Of a stretch of DNA of 64,000 nucleotides, positions 7,753-17,400 are shown in pieces. Below the pieces are notes generated by a model. It was given only the letters and a program-made list of their open reading frames with translations, had not been told where the DNA came from and did not search any database. Source of the DNA: Bizionia myxarmorum. Its GTDB lineage: Bacteria; Bacteroidota; Bacteroidia; Flavobacteriales; Flavobacteriaceae. Each line of letters starts with the position of its first letter. The stretch's first letter is position 1. The stretch is taken from contig NZ_VSKK01000001.1 in the NCBI RefSeq assembly GCF_008086205.1, positions 1,426,001 through 1,490,000 on the forward strand, in the 5' to 3' direction. A program made the translations under genes and the position numbers.

Positions 7753-8991
7753 ATGAAAAATCGAATTTTATTACTATTTACACTTGTTTTTGGGCATCAA
7801 ATTTATGCGCAAACTGTTGTTTTACCTAACACGAACGATTCTCGTGTTATAACAACTGGTATGCCATTTTTGTTAATTGCGCCAGAGGCTAGAGGTGCCG
7901 CTATGGGAGATATGGGCGTTGCAACATCGGTTGATGCGTTTTCTCAAAACTGGAACCCTTCTAAATATGCCTTTTCAGAAAATAAGCAAGGCTTCAGTTT
8001 AAGTTATACACCTTACCTTACCAAGCTTGTAAATGACATATCATTAGCGTATTTAACTTATTATAACCGAATTGATGAACGCAGTGGTTTTGCCGTAAGT
8101 TTGAAATATTTCGGATTAGGAGAAATTGAATTGGTTCAAGATGAAAATTCGACACCGTTAGTGGTGAAGCCGAATGAAATTTCTTTAGACGGATCTTACT
8201 CTCTAAAATTAAGTGAGCAATTTGCTATGTCTGTAGCTATGCGTTATTCACGTTCGGATTTAAAAATTGATGCTATTGATGCCGATGCTACTGCAGCAAA
8301 TTCATTTGGTGTGGATATAGCCGGTTATTACCAAAGTGAAGAGCAAGCTTATGCTAGTTTTAATGGACGTACCCGTTTAGGATTTGCCATTCAAAATATT
8401 GGACCAACTTTTAAATATGATGATGGTGGCCAAGAAAACTTCCAACCAACTAACTTACGTTTAGGTGGTGGATTTGATTTTATTTTGGACGACTTTAATA
8501 AAGTATCTATAACGGCTGAAGTAACGAAGTTATTAGTGCCAACTCCTCCAGTATATGGAACAGAGTTTAACTATACTGAAAGTGGTGCAAATCCAGGTTT
8601 TCAGAGTGATGAAGATACTTTAGGTGCTGTTGTAACTCCAAATGTGATTGTAGAAGGTAAGGATCCTAATGTTGGCTTTTTCAAAGGGATGTTTCAATCA
8701 TTTGGTGATGCGCCAGGCGGATTCAAAGAAGAGATAAAAGAATTTACCTATGCTGTTGGTGCGGAATATATGTACCAAGATTCTTTTGGTTTTAGAGCTG
8801 GTTATTTCAATGAAAGCGATGAAAAAGGTGCAAGACAATTTTTTGCTATTGGTGCCGGATTTAAATACAATGTAATTGGTTTAGATTTATCATATCTATT
8901 CTCGGCTTCTAAAGTGCAAAACCCGTTGGAGAACACGTTGCGTTTTTCTCTAACCTTTAACTTTGGTCCTGGAACTTACAGAGAATATTAA
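7753..8991 (+). CDS. porV: Type IX secretion system outer-membrane channel protein PorV (LptO)
   Basis: PorV is a FadL-like outer-membrane beta-barrel that takes cargo from the SprA translocon and shuttles it to PorU. The 412-residue protein has a signal peptide (about residues 1-20, ending IYAQ) and the PorV-type start of the mature chain: ITTGMPFLLIAPEARGAAMGDMGVATS, a signature shared across the family. Alternating beta strands follow, and the chain ends in a beta-signal-like aromatic terminus (LRFSLTFNF). It follows porU, has its own consensus promoter and is followed by a strong terminator. Confidence 0.95.
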   Translation: MKNRILLLFTLVFGHQIYAQTVVLPNTNDSRVITTGMPFLLIAPEARGAAMGDMGVATSVDAFSQNWNPSKYAFSENKQGFSLSYTPYLTKLVNDISLAYLTYYNRIDERSGFAVSLKYFGLGEIELVQDENSTPLVVKPNEISLDGSYSLKLSEQFAMSVAMRYSRSDLKIDAIDADATAANSFGVDIAGYYQSEEQAYASFNGRTRLGFAIQNIGPTFKYDDGGQENFQPTNLRLGGGFDFILDDFNKVSITAEVTKLLVPTPPVYGTEFNYTESGANPGFQSDEDTLGAVVTPNVIVEGKDPNVGFFKGMFQSFGDAPGGFKEEIKEFTYAVGAEYMYQDSFGFRAGYFNESDEKGARQFFAIGAGFKYNVIGLDLSYLFSASKVQNPLENTLRFSLTFNFGPGTYREY

Positions 8992-9011
8992 TTAATAGAA
9001 TAAAGAATAAC

Positions 9012-9046
9012 AAAAAAACTATTGCTGCTAGCAATAGTTTTTTTTG
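9012..9046 (+). terminator. Terminator after porV
   Basis: The stem AAAACTATTGCT/AGCAATAGTTTT with a 3-base loop is followed by a run of T's, just after the porV stop. Confidence 0.9.
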
Positions 9047-9161
9047 TCTAATACCAATTTAATTTAATTATGCGGTTTAAATATTAAACGATTTATTACT
9101 TCATTATTTGGTTAGATTGCTATGAAATAGTTTCTTAATTTAGTGCGTTATAAAATAGATT

Positions 9162-9644
9162 ATGAAAGAAGTAAAAATTGAAACCATTCTACAAGTTTAT
9201 GATAATTATGATGAACTTCCAGAAGACATAGCGGCTTTAATGACCCAAGCTACTGAAGCTCGTAGTAAAGCGTATTCGCCTTATTCTAACTTTAGTGTTG
9301 GGGCGGCTATATTATTGGACAATGATGAGGTTATAACAGGAAGTAATCAAGAGAATGCATCTTACCCGTCTGGACTTTGTGCAGAACGAACGGCTATTTA
9401 TTATGCAGGCTCACAATATCCAGATGCTAAAATAATTAGAATGGCTGTAATTGCAGGTTCTAATGTAAAGCATACCATGACACCAATTCCGCCTTGTGGC
9501 GCTTGCCGACAAGCCATTGCGGAATATGAAGTAAAACAAAACACGCCTATTGAAATCTATTTTATGGGTGAAACAGGGAAAGTGGTGAAATCAGATTCGC
9601 TTGCCAATATTTTACCCTTAATTTTCGATAAAAGCTCGTTATAA
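9162..9644 (+). CDS. cdd: Cytidine deaminase
   Basis: Zinc enzyme of pyrimidine salvage that deaminates cytidine and deoxycytidine to uridine and deoxyuridine. The 160-residue protein has the substrate-binding YSPYSNFSVGAA, the catalytic zinc motif CAERTAIYYA (residues about 76-85; Cys ligand and Glu proton shuttle) and the second pair of zinc cysteines in PPCGACRQ. It is slightly longer at the N-terminus than E-clade homotetrameric Cdd. It stands alone, between the porV terminator and the pdhA promoter. Confidence 0.95.
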   Translation: MKEVKIETILQVYDNYDELPEDIAALMTQATEARSKAYSPYSNFSVGAAILLDNDEVITGSNQENASYPSGLCAERTAIYYAGSQYPDAKIIRMAVIAGSNVKHTMTPIPPCGACRQAIAEYEVKQNTPIEIYFMGETGKVVKSDSLANILPLIFDKSSL

Positions 9645-9719
9645 AGACTTCAGGCTTTCTAAAAATTCTTTTAACGCAATTTTTACGTTTTTCGGTTTTT
9701 TCGTTACTAACTAAAGTGT

Positions 9720-9727
9720 TACTTTTG
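9720..9727 (+). promoter_or_regulatory. -7 box upstream of pdhA
   Basis: TACTTTTG matches TAnnTTTG and lies 29 bases before the pdhA start. No clear -33 TTG is seen at the usual spacing. Confidence 0.5.
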
Positions 9728-9756
9728 TCTATTCGTTTATCAAATTAACGTTACCA

Positions 9757-10755
9757 ATGCAAAAGATAACCAAAGAAGTATACCTAAAGTGGTATGAAGA
9801 CATGTATTTCTGGAGAAAGTTTGAAGACAAACTAGCAGCCGTTTACATTCAACAAAAAGTAAGAGGATTTCTTCACTTATACAATGGTCAAGAGGCCATA
9901 TTAGCAGGCGCTTTGCATGCTATGGACTTAACAAAAGATAAAATGATTACCGCTTATAGAAACCACGTACAGCCAATAGGTATGGGTGTGGATCCTAGAC
10001 GTGTTATGGCCGAGTTGTATGGAAAAGCAACAGGAACATCACAAGGTTTAGGTGGTTCTATGCATATTTTTTCTAAAGAACACCGTTTTTATGGTGGTCA
10101 TGGTATTGTCGGTGGACAAATTCCTTTAGGTGCTGGTATTGCATTTGGTGATAAATATCATGGAAGTGATGCTGTAACTTTATGTTGTTTTGGTGATGGT
10201 GCTGCTAGACAAGGATCCTTACACGAAACTTTTAACATGGCTATGTTGTGGAAATTACCAGTAGTTTTCGTTTGTGAAAATAACGGTTATGCCATGGGAA
10301 CGTCAGTTGAACGCACGGCAAACCATACTGATATTTGGAAACTTGGTTTAGGTTATGAAATGCCTTGCGGACCCGTAGACGGTATGAACCCAATTAAAGT
10401 AGCAGAAGCTTTTGATGAAGCTATTCAGCGTGCTAGACGCGGTGATGGACCAACATTTTTAGAGCTTAAAACATACCGTTATAGAGGTCACTCTATGAGT
10501 GATGCGCAGCATTATAGAACCAAAGATGAGGTTGCTGAATACAAGAAAATAGATCCAATTACACAAGTAAAAGATATTATTCTTGCTGAAGAATATGCTA
10601 CAGAAGCAGAAATTAAAGTAATTGATAAACGTGTAAAAGCGTTGGTTGAAGAATGTGAAAAGTTCGCTGAAGACTCGCCATACCCAGAGAAATCTGTTAT
10701 GTATGACGTGGTTTATGACCAAGAAGATTACCCATTTATACAACATAAACTTTAA
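9757..10755 (+). CDS. pdhA: Pyruvate dehydrogenase E1 component, alpha subunit
   Basis: With the beta subunit this thiamine-diphosphate enzyme decarboxylates pyruvate and hands the acetyl group to the lipoyl arms of E2. At 332 residues it has the length of heterotetrameric E1-alpha. The ThDP/Mg motif begins at GDGAARQGSLHE and ends with the conserved CENN segment. The phosphorylation-loop-like YRYRGHSMSD is also present. It is 3 bases upstream of the E2 gene, so the two are surely co-transcribed. The E1-beta and E3 genes are not in this window. Confidence 0.95.
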   Translation: MQKITKEVYLKWYEDMYFWRKFEDKLAAVYIQQKVRGFLHLYNGQEAILAGALHAMDLTKDKMITAYRNHVQPIGMGVDPRRVMAELYGKATGTSQGLGGSMHIFSKEHRFYGGHGIVGGQIPLGAGIAFGDKYHGSDAVTLCCFGDGAARQGSLHETFNMAMLWKLPVVFVCENNGYAMGTSVERTANHTDIWKLGLGYEMPCGPVDGMNPIKVAEAFDEAIQRARRGDGPTFLELKTYRYRGHSMSDAQHYRTKDEVAEYKKIDPITQVKDIILAEEYATEAEIKVIDKRVKALVEECEKFAEDSPYPEKSVMYDVVYDQEDYPFIQHKL

Positions 10756-10758
10756 ACA

Positions 10759-12534
10759 ATGGCTGAAATTATAAACATGCCCCGTTTAAGCGATACCATG
10801 GAAGAAGGTACCGTGGCAACGTGGCTAAAGCAAGTTGGAGATAAGATTGAAGAAGGTGATATCCTTGCTGAAATTGAAACTGATAAAGCCACAATGGAAT
10901 TTGAATCCTTTCATGAAGGTACCTTATTACATATAGGTGTTCAAGAAGGTGAAACTACAAAAGTAGACACGCTTTTAGCCATTATTGGTGAAGAAGGTGA
11001 AGATATTTCGGATTTACTTAAAGGCGGTTCAAAAGCCACAAAAGAAGAAGATTCATCTGCAGACGAGGATGAAGATGAGGATGATGCTTCTGAAGATACC
11101 AAAGATAAATCTGAAACTACAGATGAATCGGATGATGATTCAGATGAAGAGGGAAAATCTGATGATGATTCTAAAGAAAAAGAAGAGAAGTCTTCTAAAG
11201 ATTCAGAGAATAAAGAATCAAACGATTCTGATTTACCAGAAGGTGTAATCGTTGTTACCATGCCGCGTTTAAGCGACACTATGGAAGAAGGAACGGTTGC
11301 TACGTGGTTAAAAAAAATAGGAGATACAGTTCAAGAAGGTGATATTTTAGCTGAAATTGAAACAGATAAAGCCACTATGGAATTCGAGTCCTTTCAATCT
11401 GGAACCTTATTGTATATTGGTTTAGATGAAGGTGAATCAGCTAAAGTGGATGCACTTTTAGCCATTATCGGTCCGGAAGGAACGGATGTTTCAGGTATTG
11501 CAAAAAACTTTAAAACTGGTGCAACTTCTGATAAAAAAGAAGAAAAACCAAAAGCGGATAAAGAAGCGAAGCCAGAAGCTAAAAAAGAATCGAAATCAGA
11601 GGATAAGAAAGAACCGAAAGTAGAAAAAGAGGCAACTTCAAGTCCGACTCCTGCAAAAACTACTACTTCAAATTCAACAGGTCGTGTTTTCATTTCGCCT
11701 TTAGCTAAAAAAATGGCTGAAGAACGTGGCATCGATTTGTCACAAGTAACAGGTTCTGCAGAAAATGGTCGTATTGTAAAACGCGATATCGAGAACTTTA
11801 AACCAGGAGCTAGTTCTGCTGCAACCGTTGGGAAATTTGTTCCTACGGGTCAAGAGGATTTTGATGAGGTGAAACATTCGCAAATGCGTAAAGTAATTGC
11901 GAAACGTTTAGGGGAATCTAAATTTTCGGCCCCACATTATTACTTAAATGTAGAATTTGACATGGAAAATGCTATGGCATTCCGTGAGCAATACAATTCT
12001 ATTCCTGATACTAAAATTTCATACAACGATATTATTGTGAAAGCTTGTGCGTTAGCTTTAAAACAGCATCCGCAAGTAAACTCGCAGTGGTTTGATGATA
12101 AAATGAGACTTAATAATCACGTACATATTGGTGTTGCCGTTGCGGTTCCTGATGGTTTAGTGGTTCCTGTAGTTCGTTTTGCTAATGAGCAATCCTTACC
12201 GCAAATTGGAGCAGCTGTTAGAGAATATGCTGGTAAAGCGAAAAACAAAAAACTAACGCCTCAAGAAATGGAAGGTAGTACCTTTACGATTTCTAACTTA
12301 GGGATGTTTGGTATTGAAAGTTTTACCTCTATTATTAATCAGCCTAATTCAGCAATCTTATCTGTTGGCGCTATTTTAGAAAAGCCTGTTGTTAAAAACG
12401 GACAAGTATTAGCTGGTAACACGATGAAATTAACAATGGCATGCGATCATAGAACGGTTGATGGTGCAACAGGTGCTCAATTTTTATTAACTCTACGTGG
12501 TTATATTGAGAATCCAATTACCATGCTGGTTTAA
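10759..12534 (+). CDS. pdhC: Pyruvate dehydrogenase E2 (dihydrolipoamide acetyltransferase), two lipoyl domains
   Basis: Core of the pyruvate dehydrogenase complex, moving acetyl groups from E1 to CoA. In order: lipoyl domain 1 (ETDKATMEFES, lysine to be lipoylated near residue 41), a highly acidic Asp/Glu/Ser/Lys linker (about residues 92-155), lipoyl domain 2 (same motif near residue 202), a Lys/Glu/Ala linker (about 255-300), an E3/E1-binding domain (VFISPLAKKMAEERGID), and the acetyltransferase domain with active-site DHRTVDG near residue 557. The strongly acidic first linker replaces the Ala/Pro-rich linker typical of proteobacterial E2. The long antisense frames over both linkers are compositional shadows. 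A terminator follows. Confidence 0.95.
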   Translation: MAEIINMPRLSDTMEEGTVATWLKQVGDKIEEGDILAEIETDKATMEFESFHEGTLLHIGVQEGETTKVDTLLAIIGEEGEDISDLLKGGSKATKEEDSSADEDEDEDDASEDTKDKSETTDESDDDSDEEGKSDDDSKEKEEKSSKDSENKESNDSDLPEGVIVVTMPRLSDTMEEGTVATWLKKIGDTVQEGDILAEIETDKATMEFESFQSGTLLYIGLDEGESAKVDALLAIIGPEGTDVSGIAKNFKTGATSDKKEEKPKADKEAKPEAKKESKSEDKKEPKVEKEATSSPTPAKTTTSNSTGRVFISPLAKKMAEERGIDLSQVTGSAENGRIVKRDIENFKPGASSAATVGKFVPTGQEDFDEVKHSQMRKVIAKRLGESKFSAPHYYLNVEFDMENAMAFREQYNSIPDTKISYNDIIVKACALALKQHPQVNSQWFDDKMRLNNHVHIGVAVAVPDGLVVPVVRFANEQSLPQIGAAVREYAGKAKNKKLTPQEMEGSTFTISNLGMFGIESFTSIINQPNSAILSVGAILEKPVVKNGQVLAGNTMKLTMACDHRTVDGATGAQFLLTLRGYIENPITMLV

Positions 12535-12570
12535 TTTAATAAATACCATGTATTAGCTTTTATATATAGG

Positions 12571-12600
12571 AAATCCTGCTTAATCAAGCGGGATTTTTTT
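12571..12600 (+). terminator. Terminator after the pdh genes
   Basis: The stem AAATCCTGCTT/AAGCGGGATTT (one wobble) with loop AATC ends in seven T's, 36 bases past the E2 stop. Confidence 0.85.
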
Positions 12601-12669
12601 ATATTTAAACTTTAATCATTTTTTAATCATTAGCATTATATCTAACTACTGTAAACTCGATTTATTTTT

Positions 12670-13635
12670 ATGAAAAAGCTTATCATTTTATTAGTTGCCA
12701 TCAGCATGTTTAGCTGTAAAGCAAAACAGGAAAGTCAACAATTTCAAGCCGTTGAAAATAGCACTATTACAGCCAACGAAGTGAAAGAAACCGTTGCTTT
12801 TTTAGCATCGGATGATCAAATGGGTCGTGGAACTGGCAGCGAAGGAATAGACGTTTCAGCAACTTATATTGAGAAAAAACTACAAGCTTTTGGTATCAAA
12901 CCTTATTATGAAACCTATCGTGACCCTTTTAAAGTGCAAGAAATGGATGCATATAATGTTGTAGGTTTTTTAGAAGGAAATGATCCTAAATTAAAAAATG
13001 AGATTATCATTATTGGTGCACATTACGATCATATTGGAACAAAAGCAAAAATGGTTGAAGGCGATTCAATTGCCAATGGCGCTAATGATAATGCGGCGGG
13101 AACATCATCTGTTTTGGCTATGGCTCGTTATTTTGGAGCTAAAAAAACCAATAAGCGTAGTTTAATGTTTGTGCTTTTTTCAGCAGAAGAAATGGGCCTG
13201 TTAGGTTCAAAACATTTGGCTAACCGCTTGAAAGTTGAAAATGCTAATTTATATACGGTTGTTAATATGGAAATGATTGGTGTACCGTTTAAAGATCGCG
13301 ATTATGTGGCTTTTGTAACAGGTTACGGCAAATCCAATATGGCTGAAAAGATTAATGATTATGTAGGTTCTAAATTTTTAGGCGAATCGGAAATTGCGAA
13401 ACAATACAATTTATTTAAAGCTTCGGATAACTATCCGTTTTATGAAGTTTTTAAAATGCCTTCACATACTATTTCCTCTTGCGATTTATCCAACTATGAT
13501 TTCTACCACCATGTTCATGATGAAATTGAACAATTAGATTATGAGCATATGGCTAATTTAATTAATCAGCTTATCCCAGGAATTGAAAATATGAGTAATA
13601 CGGCAACCCAAGAAATTATATTAAACAATGAGTAA
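12670..13635 (+). CDS. M28 family zinc metallopeptidase, lipoprotein
   Basis: Likely an envelope aminopeptidase. The 321-residue protein begins with a short lipoprotein signal (lipobox MFSC, Cys about residue 16). The M28 domain shows the zinc-ligand motifs in order: GAHYDHIG (His, Asp), NGANDNAAGTS (bridging Asp), FSAEEMGLLGS (catalytic Glu pair) and NMEMIG (further ligand region), with a late His in the HHVHDE segment. Its stop overlaps the start of the next gene by 8 bases, so both are translated from one message. The substrate is unknown. Confidence 0.9.
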   Translation: MKKLIILLVAISMFSCKAKQESQQFQAVENSTITANEVKETVAFLASDDQMGRGTGSEGIDVSATYIEKKLQAFGIKPYYETYRDPFKVQEMDAYNVVGFLEGNDPKLKNEIIIIGAHYDHIGTKAKMVEGDSIANGANDNAAGTSSVLAMARYFGAKKTNKRSLMFVLFSAEEMGLLGSKHLANRLKVENANLYTVVNMEMIGVPFKDRDYVAFVTGYGKSNMAEKINDYVGSKFLGESEIAKQYNLFKASDNYPFYEVFKMPSHTISSCDLSNYDFYHHVHDEIEQLDYEHMANLINQLIPGIENMSNTATQEIILNNE

Positions 13636-14311
13636 AAACGTTATTATAACAGGAACTAGTAGAGGTATAGGCTTTGAATTAGTGAAACAATTTGCCAATC
13701 ATGGATATCAAGTTTTGGCGCTTTCTAGAAATGAAAAGCCTGTCAACGCACTAAATTTGGCAAATGTTACGGCAATTTCTTTTGATTTATCAGAAAAGGC
13801 CGATTTCCAAAAGGTAGAAAAATTCATAAAAAAGGAATGGAAGCAGGTAGATATTTTAATCAATAATGCCGGAGCCATTGTAAATAAACCGTTTTCAGAA
13901 ACCACTTTAGCCGATTTCGAATATGTTTATAAAACCAACGTTTTTGGTGTAGCTGAAATGACCCGTGTTATTCTTCCTTTTATGAAGCAACAAAGTCATG
14001 TTCTCACCATTAGTTCTATGGGTGGTGTTCAAGGAAGTATGAAATTCCCTGGATTATCGGCTTACAGCTCCAGTAAAGGTGCGGTTATTACTTTAACCGA
14101 ACTTTTGGCTGAAGAATATAAGGAATCTGGAATTTGTTTTAATGTCTTGGCTTTAGGTGCTGTTCAAACTGAAATGTTAGCGGAAGCTTTTCCAGGTTTT
14201 GAAGTACCAACAAAACCAGAATCTATGGCGAATTATATTTTTGAATTTGCAACAACTGGCCAAAAATTCTACAATGGAAAACTTTTACAAGTTTCAAATT
14301 CGACGCCTTAA
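13628..14311 (+). CDS. SDR family NAD(P)-dependent oxidoreductase
   Basis: Short-chain dehydrogenase of 227 residues with the Rossmann nucleotide motif TGTSRGIG at the N-terminus, the structural NNAGAI motif, catalytic Ser in ISSMGG and the active-site YSSSK (Tyr/Lys). The substrate cannot be told from sequence. It overlaps the end of the M28 peptidase gene by 8 bases, which suggests coupling of expression, not of function. Confidence 0.9.
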   Translation: MSKNVIITGTSRGIGFELVKQFANHGYQVLALSRNEKPVNALNLANVTAISFDLSEKADFQKVEKFIKKEWKQVDILINNAGAIVNKPFSETTLADFEYVYKTNVFGVAEMTRVILPFMKQQSHVLTISSMGGVQGSMKFPGLSAYSSSKGAVITLTELLAEEYKESGICFNVLALGAVQTEMLAEAFPGFEVPTKPESMANYIFEFATTGQKFYNGKLLQVSNSTP

Positions 14312-14465
14312 AATTCGATAAATCAGAATCTTGAGGGTTTTGTTTAACGTTTAGTTAAGAGATTTTGGCATGTATTTTACCATTGAAAGTAATTATTTAG
14401 CAGTTTGTAGAATAAATTTTTAGGTGAGAATAAATATGTCTTCATTTGGGTAAAATATTAATCAA

Positions 14466-17400
14466 ATGAGGGAAAATCAACTATTCAAAGGCTTATTAGG
14501 AGGTCTATTTTTTTTAACTTGTGCACTACAAACTTCAGCACAAGTTTTTCAACGAGCCGAAGCTGTTTCCGGATTAGGAAACCTTGAACAAAATAGTGGT
14601 GTTGCTGTTGCAGATTTCGATGGTGATAATGCCATGGATATTTTTGTGGTAGCAGAAGCTATTGATAGAAATGGTGTGGAACGCACACATAGTAAATTAT
14701 ACAAAAACAATAACGATGGCTCTTTTACCGATGTAACGGTTGCAGCAGGTTTAAATAACATGTTAATTAATGATTATAGCCAAGATGGCGTTTTCTATAG
14801 TTTTGATGGTTTTAAACAAGGTGCATTTTGGGGTGATTATAATAATGATGGCTTTCCAGATTTATTTATTACCAATACCTTTAATGTGTTATTATACCAA
14901 AACAATGGTGATGGTACTTTTGCCAATATCACCGCAACAGCTGGATTTAATTTAGCAAGCAACTGCCAATATATGGGAGCTACTTGGTTTGATTATGACA
15001 ATGATGGTTATTTGGATATTTATATAAATGATTGGGGCGGATGTTCCACAAACTTATTATACCATAACAACGCCGATGGAACTTTTAGCGATGTAACCGT
15101 TGCTATGGGTATTGCCGAAATTACGCCAAGATCAAGTTTTACGGCTATGCCATTCGATTTTAATGGAGATGGTTACATGGATTTATACGTTAGTAACGAT
15201 TTTGATGCAATTAATTATTTATACCTTAATCAAGCAGGAACAGGTTTTATTGAAGATGCCAATGCGGTAGGTTTAGATAATAATTTTGACGACATGGGCA
15301 TTTCCATGTGTGACTATAATAATGATGGTTTCTTCGACTTTTTCATTACTGGAATTGATGAAATTGCGCTTTTTACAAATACAGGAACAAATACCTTTAT
15401 AGAGCAAAGTGTAGCAAATAATATTGCTGGAAATGGCTGGGCTTGGGGTAATACTTTGGCTGATTTTGATTTAGATGGTGATGAGGATTTGTTTATTGCC
15501 AATGGATATACGTTTGAAAACAGAAATGCCGAATACAATGTGTATTATAAAAATAGGTATGTTGAAGGTCAAAATAACTTTGAGAATGCAACGGTTGCAT
15601 CCAATCTTCATGATTTAACTATCAGTATTGAAGCCGTAGATTTTGATTATGATAACGATGGCGATTTAGATTTATATCTAACCAATAGTGATATTACTTC
15701 CTTTTTATATGAAAACACCACATTAAATGTGGGTGAACCAAATCCGATACATTACTTTAAATTATCATTGGAAGGAACTACGTCTAATAAAAGTGCCATT
15801 GGAACAGAGGTAAGCATCACCACGAATTTAGGAACTTTCAAACGCTATTTTACGGGTGTTGGATTTTTAGGACAGAGTATTAAACCGGTTCATTTTGGTT
15901 TAAATACAGAAACTGAAATTAGTGAGGTTAAAATTAAATGGCCATCAGGATTAATTGAAACCTATACAAACATCGTTGGCGATTCGCACTTCAAAGCGAC
16001 TGAAGGTGTAGATATGGTGAATTTAAATATTTCTCCAAGCGTTAAGGTTTTAGGTTGTACCGATATAACCTCTTGTTCATACAATCCATTGGCAACGGTA
16101 GACGATGGTTCTTGTACCTATTTGCCAGCAAGTGCTATAACAGGAACTACAACAGTTGGTTTTTTACGAGAAGAAAATTACACCTATAATTTAACCGACC
16201 CGAATTCTGTTGCAAAGTGGACAGTTTCAGGCGGTGAAATTATAAGTGGTCATGGCACGTCAACCGTTAAAGTAAAATGGGGTGTGAATACAACAGGTAA
16301 AATTTCGGTTACCGAAAAAAGCGTTTTATGCTCTAGTCCTGTTGCATCTTTAAATGTTAATATAGTTATTTATGAAACTCAAAGTGATGTTTCTATAGCT
16401 CGACTTTGGAATGAGACACTTTTAAGCGCTATTCGAAAAGATTTTGCGAGACCAACCGTTCATGCGAGAAATTTATTTCACACTAGTGTTGCTATGTACG
16501 ATACTTGGGCTATTTATGATAAAATAGCCAATCCTACACGTGCCTATAATCCAGTTACTTATATAGTAGGAAATACATTGAATGGTTTTACGAGTACTTT
16601 AGAACCTTTCATACCTGCAGAAAATAACCAAACTAACAACATAAACAAAGCAGTAAGTTATGCTATGTACAGGTTGTTAATGCATAGGTTTCAAAATTCT
16701 CCTGGTGCTTTTGAAACACAAGAGCGATTTAATTTCTTAATGTCCCAATTAGGGTATAGCGTTGGTGTAACGTCAACGGACTATACAACTGGGGACGCGG
16801 CAGCTTTAGGAAATTACATTGGTCAAATTTTAATTGATTATGGAAATTCAGATGGCGCTAGAGAAGCTACAAGTTATGATAATGCTTATTATCTTCCTGT
16901 AAATCCACCTTTAGCTCCTGCTTACGAAGCCGTTTCTTTAACAGATCCAAACCGCTGGCAATCCTTAAGTTTAGATACCTATATTGATCAAAGTGGAAAC
17001 TTAATTGATGGCGACGTAATTAACTTTTTAAGTCCAGAATGGGGAAATGTTCTTCCATTTGCTATGAATGATGGTGATAAAGATACCTTTATGCGTGATG
17101 GTGATACTTATAATGTGTACCACAACCCAAGTGCACCACCGTATATTGATAACACCAATACAAGTGCTTCAAGTGAGGCTTATAAATGGAATTTCTCAAT
17201 GGTTTCTATTTGGGGTGCTCATTTAGATCCTACAGATGGCGTGATGATGGATATTTCACCAAACGCTATTGGAAATACAGATATTTCAGCTTTCCCATCA
17301 GATTATTCGCAGTATGAAAACTACTATGATTATATAAATGGAGGGGATCCTGGAACTGGACGCAATTTAAATCCTGTTACCAATCAACCTTATCAGTCTC

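Noticed and set aside
10941-11732. Long antisense frames over the E2 linkers (Ser-rich products)
   Set aside because: They arise from the biased GAA/GAT/AAA codons of the linkers on the other strand.
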